From NCBI GenBank assembly GCA_017794825.1, contig CP051237.1:2790001-2854000 (forward strand): DNA of 64,000 bases. The letters are read 5' to 3'. This document shows positions 17,637 through 25,765 of the stretch, piece after piece. This stretch comes from Pararhizobium sp. Its GTDB lineage: Bacteria > Pseudomonadota > Alphaproteobacteria > Rhizobiales > Rhizobiaceae. Position 1 is the stretch's first letter. Each line of letters opens with the position of its first letter. Position numbers and translations under genes: made by a program. The notes beneath the pieces are model-generated. The model worked only from the letters and a program-made list of their open reading frames with translations. It had not been told where the DNA came from and did not search any database.

Positions 17637-17903
17637 ATGAGTGAAGACAGCAACGATATTCACAACCGAATCAAGGCGCTTGGCGACCGGATCAAGGCGC
17701 ATCGCGAGAAACTCGAACTGCATGGCCTTTTCGCGAAGGATCACCAGATCACGGAGAAGGAACTGCATTCCCGTTGGAGCGAGTTGAAGTCGGAAGTCGA
17801 ATCCCAGACGCACGACCACGATACTGCGCACAAGAAGGCCGACTGGCTGCACAAGTCGATCATGAAATGGGTCGACGCGGTCGATCTCGACTACAAATCC
17901 TGA
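17637..17903 (+). CDS. Conserved-looking small helical protein, unknown function
   Basis: An 88-residue hydrophilic protein with no signal or membrane segment. Its sequence is strongly helical and charged (IHNRIKALGDRIKAHREKLE, then WSELKSEVESQTHDHD), suggesting a coiled coil over roughly residues 8-65 with a C-terminal WLHKSIMKWVDAVDLDYKS. GGGAGAG precedes the ATG at 17637. It is followed by the DUF1203 gene on the same strand, 88 nt downstream. I do not recognise a named family. Confidence 0.6.
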   Translation: MSEDSNDIHNRIKALGDRIKAHREKLELHGLFAKDHQITEKELHSRWSELKSEVESQTHDHDTAHKKADWLHKSIMKWVDAVDLDYKS

Positions 17904-17991
17904 AATTCCGTCGCGCCGCCATCGAAAGCAAGAAGCGGAGTGCGGCGTCAAGCGTTCCGTGGCATCGAATCCTCTTTCAAAGGAGGTCCCG

Positions 17992-18459
17992 ATGGCCGTT
18001 GTTTTCAAACCGCTTCCAACCGAAATCGTCCGCGCGCTGCAGGCTGGAGGTCCGGACGCCTATGGCAAGCCGCCAGAGCGCCGTGTCTCGGACGGCGCGG
18101 GGACACCCTGCCGTCACTGTCTCAAACAGGTGCCGAAAGGCAAACCCTATCTCGTCGTCGCCTACCGGCCGTTCGAAACGCTCCAGCCCTATGCCGAGAC
18201 GGGACCGTTGTTCCTGTGCGCCGAAGCCTGCGAGCCCGCTGTCCCGTCCGCATCGGCGCCGGAGATGCTCGAGAGCCCGAACTACATCGTGCGCGGCTAC
18301 AACGCTAAAGAACAGATCATCTATGGAACGGGAGCTGTAACGCCGACCGCCGAGATCGGCGCGCAGGCGGAATCGATTTTCGCAGATGAAGCGGTCGCCT
18401 TCGTGCATGTGCGTTCAGCCACGAACAATTGCTATCAGTTTCGAGTCGAGCGCGGCTGA
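17992..18459 (+). CDS. DUF1203 domain protein
   Basis: A 155-residue cytoplasmic protein. The motif GTPCRHCLKQVPKGKPYLVV, followed by YAETGPLFLCAEAC and then NYIVRGYNAKEQIIYGTG, is the layout I associate with DUF1203, a family of unknown function widespread in proteobacteria. Cysteines in CRHC and CAEAC could bind metal. The start at 17992 has a near-perfect AAAGGAGGT five bases before it; an earlier in-frame start at 17959 lacks one. It precedes the DUF389 gene by 49 nt in the same direction. Confidence 0.8.
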   Translation: MAVVFKPLPTEIVRALQAGGPDAYGKPPERRVSDGAGTPCRHCLKQVPKGKPYLVVAYRPFETLQPYAETGPLFLCAEACEPAVPSASAPEMLESPNYIVRGYNAKEQIIYGTGAVTPTAEIGAQAESIFADEAVAFVHVRSATNNCYQFRVERG

Positions 18460-18508
18460 GGGCGCATCGAAGATGACGGGTTTTGCCCTGACGCGGTAAG
18501 GTCTCCGC

Positions 18509-19513
18509 ATGACCAAAAGGCTGATCATCGTCACTGCTGACGAAACCTGTCGCGAACGCATCCTGAAGATTGCCGAGGAAGCGAAGGTTCTCGACTGTCA
18601 TCTCTATGCGATCGACGGAAAGGACGGCCAGCAGGCCGTTCACCTGCTCGTCGGCGACCGGAACCGTCAGGAAGTGCTGGACCGGCTTCAGAGCGCGGTC
18701 GCTTCGAATGGAGACTGGCGCATCACGATCCTGCCGGTGGAAGCCAGTCTGCCGCGCGAGGAGATCAACGACGAGGAAAGCCGCGAAGCGCTGGAAGGGA
18801 CCTCCGGCGAAAGCCGCGAGGAGCTCTACAACGACGTATCACGCGGAGCGAAGCTGGACGGGAACTTCTTCGTCTTTGCCGCGCTGTCGACGGTGGTCGC
18901 GGCCATCGGCCTGCTGCGTGACAACGTGGCCGTGGTCATCGGCGCGATGGTGATTGCACCGCTGCTTGGTCCCAATCTCGCTTTTGCGCTCGGCGTTGCG
19001 CTGGGCGACCGGAAGCTGATGGGCCGGGCGATCCTGACCAACGCAGCCGGCATTTCCTTTACCCTGCTGATCTGCATCCTGCTCGGCCTGCTCCTGCCGG
19101 TGAGTCTTGCCAGCCATGAATTGATGGCGCGCACCGAAACCGGCTTCGACGGCATCGCGCTCGCGCTCGCGTCGGGGGCCGCGGCGGCGCTCTCGTTATC
19201 GACGGGACTGTCTTCGGCCTTGGTTGGCGTGATGGTCGCGGTGGCGCTCCTGCCGCCAGCGGCGACTGTCGGGCTGATGCTGGGCGCGGGTCATTTCCGG
19301 TTGGCGCTTGGCGCGGTCACGCTGCTTGCGGTGAATATTGTGTGTCTCAATCTTTCCGCCCAGCTGACCTTCGTGCTGCGCGGCGTAAGACCGCGCACCT
19401 GGTTTGAAAAGAAGAACGCCAGGCGGGCAGTGCGTATCAACGCGGCGATCTGGCTTGCGCTGCTTGTGCTGTTGACGGCCTTGCTTGTGCTGCGGTTCTA
19501 CAGCGCGTCCTGA
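18509..19513 (+). CDS. TIGR00341/DUF389 family membrane protein
   Basis: A 334-residue protein with a soluble N-terminal domain of about 110 residues and a C-terminal membrane part with six hydrophobic segments. The first includes FVFAALSTVVAAIGLL, followed by the family signature DNVAVVIGAMVIAPLLGPN. These proteins are widespread and their transport or signalling role is unknown. The gene follows the DUF1203 gene on the same strand and converges on the HxlR regulator with an 8-nt gap. Confidence 0.85.
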   Translation: MTKRLIIVTADETCRERILKIAEEAKVLDCHLYAIDGKDGQQAVHLLVGDRNRQEVLDRLQSAVASNGDWRITILPVEASLPREEINDEESREALEGTSGESREELYNDVSRGAKLDGNFFVFAALSTVVAAIGLLRDNVAVVIGAMVIAPLLGPNLAFALGVALGDRKLMGRAILTNAAGISFTLLICILLGLLLPVSLASHELMARTETGFDGIALALASGAAAALSLSTGLSSALVGVMVAVALLPPAATVGLMLGAGHFRLALGAVTLLAVNIVCLNLSAQLTFVLRGVRPRTWFEKKNARRAVRINAAIWLALLVLLTALLVLRFYSAS

Positions 19514-19521
19514 ACGCCAGG

Positions 19522-19893
19522 CTATTTCGACGTCAGGCGGTCATAGTGTGACCGCGCCTCTTCGATGCGGTGCGAGTTGTCCCGCGTCCAGTCTGCGAGC
19601 CGGGACACGGGTTCGAGCAATTCGTGGCCGAGCGCGGTCAGTTCATAGCTGACGCTAGGCGGGCTGGTCGGTTCGACGGTCCGATTGACGAATCCGTCCC
19701 GCTCCAGATTGCGAAGGGTCGTCGTCAGCATCTTCTGCGATATTCCGCCGATGCGACGTCGCAATTCACTGAAGCGCAGGGTCTCGTTTCCGAGAAAAGT
19801 CACGACCATCACGGTCCACTTGTCGCCAACGCGCGAAAGCATCTGCGAAATGGCGCGGCATTCTGAAGTTTCCAGATGGTTGTCAGGTTTCAA
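19522..19893 (-). CDS. HxlR family regulator, probable redox sensor
   Basis: A 123-residue MarR-like winged-helix regulator. The core reads VGDKWTVMVVTFLGNETLRF and GGISQKMLTTTLRNLERDG, diagnostic of HxlR. Cys12 in the N-terminal SECRAIS lies where the YodB/CatR/QorR group carries the single cysteine that senses quinones and other electrophiles; that link is family knowledge, not shown here. It is divergent from a NADPH-dependent FMN reductase gene with a palindrome between them, so it probably represses that gene and itself until oxidised or alkylated. Confidence 0.88.
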   Translation of the reverse strand: MKPDNHLETSECRAISQMLSRVGDKWTVMVVTFLGNETLRFSELRRRIGGISQKMLTTTLRNLERDGFVNRTVEPTSPPSVSYELTALGHELLEPVSRLADWTRDNSHRIEEARSHYDRLTSK

Positions 19894-19938
19894 AAAAGTG
19901 CCTCCTTGCCAATCCGCTCATGCTTACCTTAATTGTGC

Positions 19939-19957
19939 TGGTATCAAATATATACCA
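19939..19957. promoter_or_regulatory. HxlR operator candidate
   Basis: Perfect 6-bp inverted arms TGGTAT / ATACCA separated by seven bases, overlapping an AT-rich stretch that could hold the -10 element of the reductase promoter. The GTAT-N-ATAC form and the position between divergent HxlR and reductase genes suit an HxlR-type operator. Confidence 0.6.
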
Positions 19958-19977
19958 CCTGACTAAAGGAGACCAGT

Positions 19978-20577
19978 ATGCCCCGAATAGCCGTCATCAT
20001 CGGCTCAACGCGCGACACCCGTTTTGCCGAAAAGCCGGCCCAATGGATCGCCGATTTTGCCAAATCCCGCGGCGACATGGAAGTGGAGATCGTCGATATC
20101 AAGGACTTCGACCTGCCATTCTTCAATGAAGCCGCCTCCAATTTCTGGATGCCGTCCAGTGATCCGAACGCTGTGCGCTGGCAGAACAAGATCGGCGAAT
20201 TCGACGGATACATCTTCGTCACGTCCGAATACAACCGGTCGATTCCGGCCTCTCTCAAGAATGCGCTCGACCAGGCCTACAAGGAATGGATGAAGAAGCC
20301 TGCGGCGATTGTCGCCTATGGCGGCGTCGGCGGAGCGTTCGCGACCGATCATCTGCGCACCATCGCGATCGAATTGCAGATGGTCCCCGTGCGCGGCGGC
20401 GTGCATATTGGCGGCGGCGAGTTCATGAAGGTCCATCCGATGGGCGAGAACAAGCCGATGACCGAGATCGAGCAGGTTCTGACGCCTGGCGCGACCGCCA
20501 TGCTCGACAGTCTCGTTTGGTGGGCGAATTTGACGAAAAAGGGCCGTCAGGAAGACCTTGTCAAAGAAGCCGCATAG
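19978..20577 (+). CDS. NADPH-dependent FMN reductase (flavodoxin-like)
   Basis: A 199-residue flavodoxin-fold oxidoreductase. The FMN phosphate loop is GSTRDTRF (residues 9-16), followed by the family motifs SEYNRSIPASLKNALDQAY and YGGVGGAFA. Members reduce FMN, quinones, azo dyes or chromate with NAD(P)H. AAAGGAGA stands before the ATG. Divergence from an HxlR gene with a candidate redox cysteine suggests it detoxifies quinone-like electrophiles; this is inferred from context. Confidence 0.9.
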   Translation: MPRIAVIIGSTRDTRFAEKPAQWIADFAKSRGDMEVEIVDIKDFDLPFFNEAASNFWMPSSDPNAVRWQNKIGEFDGYIFVTSEYNRSIPASLKNALDQAYKEWMKKPAAIVAYGGVGGAFATDHLRTIAIELQMVPVRGGVHIGGGEFMKVHPMGENKPMTEIEQVLTPGATAMLDSLVWWANLTKKGRQEDLVKEAA

Positions 20578-20647
20578 TTCGATCTTCATCGAAGCATAGA
20601 CAGTGATTTTCATGCGATCGTGGTTCCGGCACATAAGGACCGGAACC

Positions 20648-20986
20648 ATGCTCACCTGCTTCATCCGCTATCACATCGACCCCACGAAGAAACAGCAATT
20701 CGTCGAATACGCCCGGAACTGGGGCGAGGCCATACCGCGCTGCGGCGCGGATCTCATCGGATATTTCGCCCCGCATGAAGGATCGGCGACGCTGGCCTAT
20801 GGCGTGTACAATATAGACAGCCTGGCGGCGTATGAGGACTACCGCCGGCGGCTGACCGAAGATCCGCTCGGCAGGCGGAATTACGAATTCGCACAGCGCG
20901 ACAAATTCATCCTGCGCGAGGATCGCACGTTCCTGAAGCTCGCTTCCGCGCCGCATGGCGACAGCCGCTTGTTCGACGCTGAATGA
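20648..20986 (+). CDS. NIPSNAP family protein
   Basis: A 112-residue dimeric alpha/beta-barrel type protein. It opens [20 protein letters not shown] and contains GYFAPHEGS and [17 protein letters not shown], the common NIPSNAP pattern. The bacterial role is uncertain; the family is often found with detoxification genes. The frame is open from 20603, but AAGGAC before the ATG at 20648 and the conserved N-terminus fix the start. The last four bases overlap the start of the next transporter gene (ATGA), so they are probably co-translated. Confidence 0.82.
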   Translation: MLTCFIRYHIDPTKKQQFVEYARNWGEAIPRCGADLIGYFAPHEGSATLAYGVYNIDSLAAYEDYRRRLTEDPLGRRNYEFAQRDKFILREDRTFLKLASAPHGDSRLFDAE

Positions 20987-21903
20987 GCGCGCGAGCCGGA
21001 CGCGGGCGGGAACTCGCACTCCTTGCCCTGCTGGCCTTACTCTGGGGGTCGTCCTATCTTTTCCTCAAGATCGCGGTGACGGAAATCCCGCCACTCACGG
21101 TGATTGCGATTCGGGTCTCGATTGCGGCGCTTGTGCTCATGACAGTGCTGGCTGTTCGGGGAGAGACGCTGCCGCGCGACATCGCGACTTGGCGGATGCT
21201 TTTTGTCCAATCTTTCTTCACCAGCATCGGGGCGTGGACGATCCTGGCCTGGGGAGCGCAATATGTCGAGAGCAGTCTCGCCAGCGTTCTCAATTCCACG
21301 TCCCCCATTTTTGTCTTCTTCATAACTCTGATTGTCACGCGACATGAAAGCGTCGGTTTGCTGCGGTTTATCGGCGCCTGCCTAGGCCTCGCCGGCGTTG
21401 TGCTGATTGTCGGAGTCGACGCCTTGCAGGGCTTTGGTCAGCAGGTTGCAGGTCAGCTTGCGGCTGTCGCCGGCGCCCTTCTCTATGCATGCGCGGCCAT
21501 ATATGGCCGCCGGTTCACGCATATGTCGGCGCCGGTCATTGCGGCCGGAACCATGGTCGCGGCGACGGCGGTTCTCGCGCCGGTCAGCATTATCGTGGAC
21601 CGGCCATGGACGCTTGATCCCTCGACTGCTGCAATCGTGTCAGCCGTGGCCCTGGGCGTTTTCAGCACCGGCTTTGCGCTGTTGATCTATTTCCGTCTCG
21701 TACGCACGCTCGGCTCTCTGGGCGTCGCCAGTCAATCCTACTTGCGCGCCGGCGTTGGCGTGCTTCTGGGTGTGGCGTTTCTCGGGGAACGGATCGACGC
21801 CGCCGTCGCCTTCGGGCTGGCGGCTGCGGTTCTGGGCGTCGCTCTCATTAATGCTCCCGTGTCGGGCTTTTTGCACAGGCGCACCCGCAGACCGTTGACG
21901 TGA
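20983..21903 (+). CDS. EamA/DMT family permease
   Basis: A 306-residue permease with ten predicted helices in two EamA repeats. The first repeat starts [17 protein letters not shown] and has [10 protein letters not shown]; the second starts near residue 150 with [13 protein letters not shown]. The drug/metabolite transporter family exports amino acids or other small metabolites. It is coupled to the NIPSNAP gene by a 4-nt overlap. The substrate cannot be inferred. Confidence 0.85.
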   Translation: MSARAGRGRELALLALLALLWGSSYLFLKIAVTEIPPLTVIAIRVSIAALVLMTVLAVRGETLPRDIATWRMLFVQSFFTSIGAWTILAWGAQYVESSLASVLNSTSPIFVFFITLIVTRHESVGLLRFIGACLGLAGVVLIVGVDALQGFGQQVAGQLAAVAGALLYACAAIYGRRFTHMSAPVIAAGTMVAATAVLAPVSIIVDRPWTLDPSTAAIVSAVALGVFSTGFALLIYFRLVRTLGSLGVASQSYLRAGVGVLLGVAFLGERIDAAVAFGLAAAVLGVALINAPVSGFLHRRTRRPLT

Positions 21904-21975
21904 CGCACATGGCCATTGCCTGTTGCGTCCTGTGCGCATATGCGCAACATGGCGCGAAACCTGAAGAGGCGCTCC

Positions 21976-22635
21976 ATGACGACCGTCAACTGGAAAGACA
22001 CAACACCCGACATCGTTCTCGATTTCTGGTTTCCCGACAACGGGCACGAAGCGTCGCTGGAAACGCACCGCGAGTTCTGGGTCTGGCGCATGCGCGGCGG
22101 GGTCGACGAAGCGATCTGCTCCGATTTTGCGGAACTGACCGAGGCGGCGGCGCGAGGCCTGCTCGATCACTGGGCGCACACGCCCTATGGCAGGCTGGCG
22201 CTCGTCATCGCGCTTGACCAGTTCCCGCGTTCGCTGTGGCGCGGAACGCCGGGCGCCTACGCCCAGGACATCAAGGCGGCGCGTCTTGTGCTCGAAGCGT
22301 TCGAGAACGGTCATTACGAGGCGCTGCAACACCCCTGGGAGAAGCAGTTTTACCTCATTTCAGTCGGTCACTGTGAAGGGCCGGACCACTTGCGGCGCAT
22401 GCGGATGCTGAGGCCCTACGCGCTCGCCATTCTTGAAGATGCGCCGAAACACCTGATCCCGTCCTATCGGCGTTCGCTCGAACAGAACGACATCGTCACA
22501 GACGTGATCGAGCGTTTCGGGCGGCATCCGCATCGCAACGCCATTCTCGGGCGCGTCTCGACTGTGGATGAGGAGGCGTATATCGCCGCGGGAGAGTTCC
22601 CGCACGAGCGCGAGATTCCCAAGACGAACATCTGA
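21976..22635 (+). CDS. DUF924 family protein
   Basis: A 219-residue cytoplasmic, mainly helical protein. The family signature is clear: IVLDFWFPD at the start, HWAHTPYGRLALVIALDQFP in the middle and NGHYEALQHPWEKQFYL. DUF924 proteins have a TPR-like fold and unknown function. The ATG at 21976 matches the family N-terminus; the frame upstream does not. The gene stands 72 nt after the EamA permease in the same direction and converges on the cyclase gene. Confidence 0.85.
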   Translation: MTTVNWKDTTPDIVLDFWFPDNGHEASLETHREFWVWRMRGGVDEAICSDFAELTEAAARGLLDHWAHTPYGRLALVIALDQFPRSLWRGTPGAYAQDIKAARLVLEAFENGHYEALQHPWEKQFYLISVGHCEGPDHLRRMRMLRPYALAILEDAPKHLIPSYRRSLEQNDIVTDVIERFGRHPHRNAILGRVSTVDEEAYIAAGEFPHEREIPKTNI

Positions 22636-22695
22636 CGACTCCATCGACCGTGCGTCCGGGCGTCTGAGAAATCAATCTCGCCGCCAGGGCGCCGT

Positions 22696-24324
22696 CTATT
22701 TCAACTGTCGGCGTTGTCTGACTTCGAAAAGGGCTGCTTCCAGGGCGTTCTCGATATGCTCGCTGTCGTCGCGATCAAGGCCGGCGAGATCGACGTGAAG
22801 ATGGAAATGCTCGGTATTGCGATCGATCACGTCTCGCGCGTCGTCGTCGCTGACGTCGTGAATGCCTTCCACGACATAGGGCACGACTTCGCGGCTGATG
22901 CCCTTGAGGGATATCGGCTCCAGAGCCCGAGCCTTGATGATGTTCTGCACCAGCGCGTAGGTTTCGTAGCTGATCACGATGCCGCCCGGCTCCGCGATCG
23001 ATTCAAGCCTCGCCGCCAGATTGGCCTCGGCGCCGATGATCGTGTAGTCCATCCGGTCCGCGCTGCCGAAATTGCCGACATTGCAGTATCCGGTATTGAT
23101 GCCCATGCGCGACTGGAAGGGCGCTTCGATGCCGCGCCGCCGCCATTCGCGATTGAGCTCGACCATGCGCCGCTGCATGGCGATCGCCATTTCGAGACAG
23201 GCCTGGGCGTCGCCGGCGGCGCCCTTCGTTTCCGGATCGCCGAAGAACACGAGGATGGCGTCGCCGATAAATTTGTCGACGGTAGCGCCGTATTCATGGG
23301 CGATCTTTGCCATTTCCGTGAAATATTCGTTCAGAAGGTTCGTCAGTTCCTCCGGCTGCAGCCGTTCGGAAGTGACCGTGAAATCCTTGATGTCGGAGAA
23401 GAAGATGGTGAGCTTCTTGCGCTCCGTCGAAATGACGGCGTCGCGGGCGCCGCTGAAGATCGACTTGTAGACCTGCGGCGACAGATATTTCGAAATCTTC
23501 ATGGAGACGGAGGCGAGAAACGAGTTCGCCTCCTCGAGTTCGTCGTTCATTCGGCCGAACTGGACTGCCTGACGCCATTGCAGGAAGGCGAAGGCCAGAC
23601 CGAACGAACCGGCGGCCAGCAGGTATAAAAGCAGATACTTGAACGAGAATATGTTCGCGGCGATCGGCTGCTCCAGCGTGATCGACTGGATGCCGCGTAT
23701 GTCGCCTGCCTCCCAGTCCTGGCGGGGGCTCAGGGGATGGCTGTTGTGGCAGGCGACGCAGGCCTGTCCCATGACAATCGGAACCGCCATGCGAATCTGC
23801 CGGCTCAGCGCGGATCCGGATATTTCCGTCACGCTTGCGTCGGGATCGCCAGCCGCCCTCAGCTGCTGCAGCGCCAACGTCTCGAAGCTGTCCAGATTGT
23901 GCGGTGCGCGGCCTTCGAACGGCTCGTCCGAGACGAATCGGTAGCGGATACTGTTTCCGACCACGTCGATCACCTCGCCAAGCTCGATCGAAAGCGTCGC
24001 CGGTATCGGAATGCCGCCGTCGATCTCGCGATAATTCTGCGCTGGCGTCGTGTTCCCGTGGTTGGCGAGCACCCGTCCGACGACGTTGGAGGAGTAGTAG
24101 CTGCGAATTTCCGAAATCATCGAGTTGAGTTGACTGGCCTGCCGGTTCAGCGAGGTGTTCGACAGGTCTCTCAGATCAAGCCATACTGCTGCCGGCAGCA
24201 TCACGAGCGCCAGAACAACGAACAGGCTGAACCACAGCGGATGCCTCATGAGCGAGCGGCCAACCCTGTCGGCTGTGGCGGCGAGGCCACCGGACGGCTC
24301 GGAACTGTGCTGTGGCTCTGACAT
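22696..24324 (-). CDS. Class III adenylate cyclase with periplasmic haem-binding DUF3365 domain
   Basis: A 542-residue inner-membrane protein. TM1 lies at about residues 30-50. It is followed by a periplasmic DUF3365 (Tll0287-like) domain with the c-type haem motif CVACH at 189-193, TM2 at about 228-248, a short helical linker and a C-terminal cyclase domain from about 300. The cyclase has the metal aspartates in FFSDIKDF and KFIGDAILVFFG. It also has the adenine-selecting Lys (VDKFIGD) and Asp (MDYTIIG), and the transition-state Asn/Arg in NLAARLE, so it should make cAMP. An ATG 33 nt upstream (24357) is equally possible. A redox or ligand sensor role for the haem is inferred. Confidence 0.85.
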   Translation of the reverse strand: MSEPQHSSEPSGGLAATADRVGRSLMRHPLWFSLFVVLALVMLPAAVWLDLRDLSNTSLNRQASQLNSMISEIRSYYSSNVVGRVLANHGNTTPAQNYREIDGGIPIPATLSIELGEVIDVVGNSIRYRFVSDEPFEGRAPHNLDSFETLALQQLRAAGDPDASVTEISGSALSRQIRMAVPIVMGQACVACHNSHPLSPRQDWEAGDIRGIQSITLEQPIAANIFSFKYLLLYLLAAGSFGLAFAFLQWRQAVQFGRMNDELEEANSFLASVSMKISKYLSPQVYKSIFSGARDAVISTERKKLTIFFSDIKDFTVTSERLQPEELTNLLNEYFTEMAKIAHEYGATVDKFIGDAILVFFGDPETKGAAGDAQACLEMAIAMQRRMVELNREWRRRGIEAPFQSRMGINTGYCNVGNFGSADRMDYTIIGAEANLAARLESIAEPGGIVISYETYALVQNIIKARALEPISLKGISREVVPYVVEGIHDVSDDDARDVIDRNTEHFHLHVDLAGLDRDDSEHIENALEAALFEVRQRRQLK

Positions 24325-24370
24325 GGCGGATGTCGTCCTGCTTCGGTTGCGCGTCATTATAGAGCTGCAA

Positions 24371-24407
24371 CCTGTGATTTTTACACAGGATAACCCGGTT
24401 TCGGTTA
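24371..24407 (-). other. Two small hairpins upstream of the cyclase gene
   Basis: CCTGTG / CACAGG (24371-24376 and 24384-24389) and TAACC / GGTTA (24391-24395 and 24403-24407) lie back to back between the permease stop and the cyclase start. Neither has a clear U-tract, so they may be operators or an mRNA leader rather than a terminator. Confidence 0.3.
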
Positions 24408-24426
24408 ACGGATGCCTTAATTCCGA

Positions 24427-25341
24427 TCAGTCTTTCGTAGCGACCGAAGGCGGCGTCACCATGCGCCGCGCGGCGACCGCCTCGCGATGCGAAATGAAGG
24501 TCGCCGCGGCGACGACGATGCCGCCGCCGATCATCACGAAGGGATCTAGCGGTTCGCCAAACAGCGTGACGCCGATAAGCGCCGCCCACACCAGTTGCAG
24601 AAACTGGATGGGCTGGGTGATGGTGATGGGCGCGGCGCGAAACGCCTGCGTCATCGTAAAATGACCCAGGGTCGCCACCGCCGCCGTCATGGCGAGCCAG
24701 AACGTGTCGGAGAGCGACGGCGTCGTCCAGGTGAACACAGCGAAGGGCAGCAGTATCAAGGTGCAGAAAATCGAGAGCAAGAGCACGATCTCGCTGCTGT
24801 CTGCCTTTTCGGTGAGATTTTTGGCGAGCAGAAAGGAAGCGGCGAACAGCGGCGCTGCGCAGAGCTGGACGATCTGGGCGCTCGAGAATTCGCTTATGCC
24901 CGGCCTGAGTATCACCATGGTGCCGAGCAGCCCCACCAGGAGCGCGGTGATGCGCCGCGCATGCAGTTTCTCGTTCAGGAAGACAGCGGCGCCTATGGTT
25001 ACGAAAAACGGCGCGACATATCCGAGCGCGGTGACTTCCGCGACCGGGAGGCGAGCCATTGCATAGAACCACATGATCACGGCGACGCCGTGGATCGTGC
25101 CGCGAATCGCGTGCAGTTTCATGACGGCGGGCTTTGGCGGCCGCTTCAACAGCCTGATCACCATCGGCGAGAAGAAGAGAACGCCGAACGCGTAGCGCAG
25201 AAAGGCGGCTTCCGGCGCGGATACGCTCGTGCCGACGAAACGCACCATGCCGGTGACGCTGGCGAAGCACAGTGTCGTCGCCACCATCCATCCGATGCCC
25301 GCCGTCACGGAGTCGGTTGGGCGTGTCGTGGTGTCGCTCAT
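24427..25341 (-). CDS. EamA/DMT family permease
   Basis: A 304-residue ten-helix permease with two EamA repeats: GWMVATTLCFASVTGMVRF with FLRYAFGVLFF in the first, and CAAPLFAASFLLAKNLTE in the second. The overall pattern (PVAEVTALGYVAPFFVTIGA) resembles the RhaT/YdcZ-type exporters and S-adenosylmethionine-uptake-like members of the superfamily. It is read leftward toward the cyclase gene with about a 100-nt gap. Function beyond small-metabolite transport is unknown. Confidence 0.85.
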   Translation of the reverse strand: MSDTTTRPTDSVTAGIGWMVATTLCFASVTGMVRFVGTSVSAPEAAFLRYAFGVLFFSPMVIRLLKRPPKPAVMKLHAIRGTIHGVAVIMWFYAMARLPVAEVTALGYVAPFFVTIGAAVFLNEKLHARRITALLVGLLGTMVILRPGISEFSSAQIVQLCAAPLFAASFLLAKNLTEKADSSEIVLLLSIFCTLILLPFAVFTWTTPSLSDTFWLAMTAAVATLGHFTMTQAFRAAPITITQPIQFLQLVWAALIGVTLFGEPLDPFVMIGGGIVVAAATFISHREAVAARRMVTPPSVATKD

Positions 25342-25765
25342 GAAATCGTCCTGTCAGGAAACGGAAGACGGGACCGCATTTCCGGGGCCGCCTGTCGAAA
25401 GGAGGCCAAGCATGCACAGAATTTCTCCCTGAACAAGTTAACGATGGAGATTGGCCGCGCCGGCGCAGTCAGCGCCAGACCGGAAAGGTCCTCCGGACTT
25501 GACATTTGCGCCGCGATCCTGTTTACCGCGCCCACTATCCGCGAAGAGTTGAAACTCCGAGCCGCTGACCGGGACCCGCAAAGGTGTAAAGAGATCCCGG
25601 AAGCCAACATCCGGCAGCGCAGTGCGCCCCCGGGTGCGTTTTTGCATTGCGCCGGTCTTTGAGGCCGGTCAAGCCGTTCCGGCTAAATCGGCAAGCCGGG
25701 GTTGCGATCACGCGGATGAAGAACGATCTTTCGGGGAATGACCCTCGGGAGAGAAGGATTGACGG
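25342..25765. other. Intergenic region ahead of ffh, with promoter candidate
   Basis: No credible gene is seen in these 424 bases. A promoter candidate facing ffh has TTGACA at 25499-25504, a 17-nt spacer and TTTACC at 25522-25527. It leaves a leader of about 230 nt. GGAGAGAAGGA lies before the ffh start. This gap marks the right edge of the accessory block. Confidence 0.45.
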
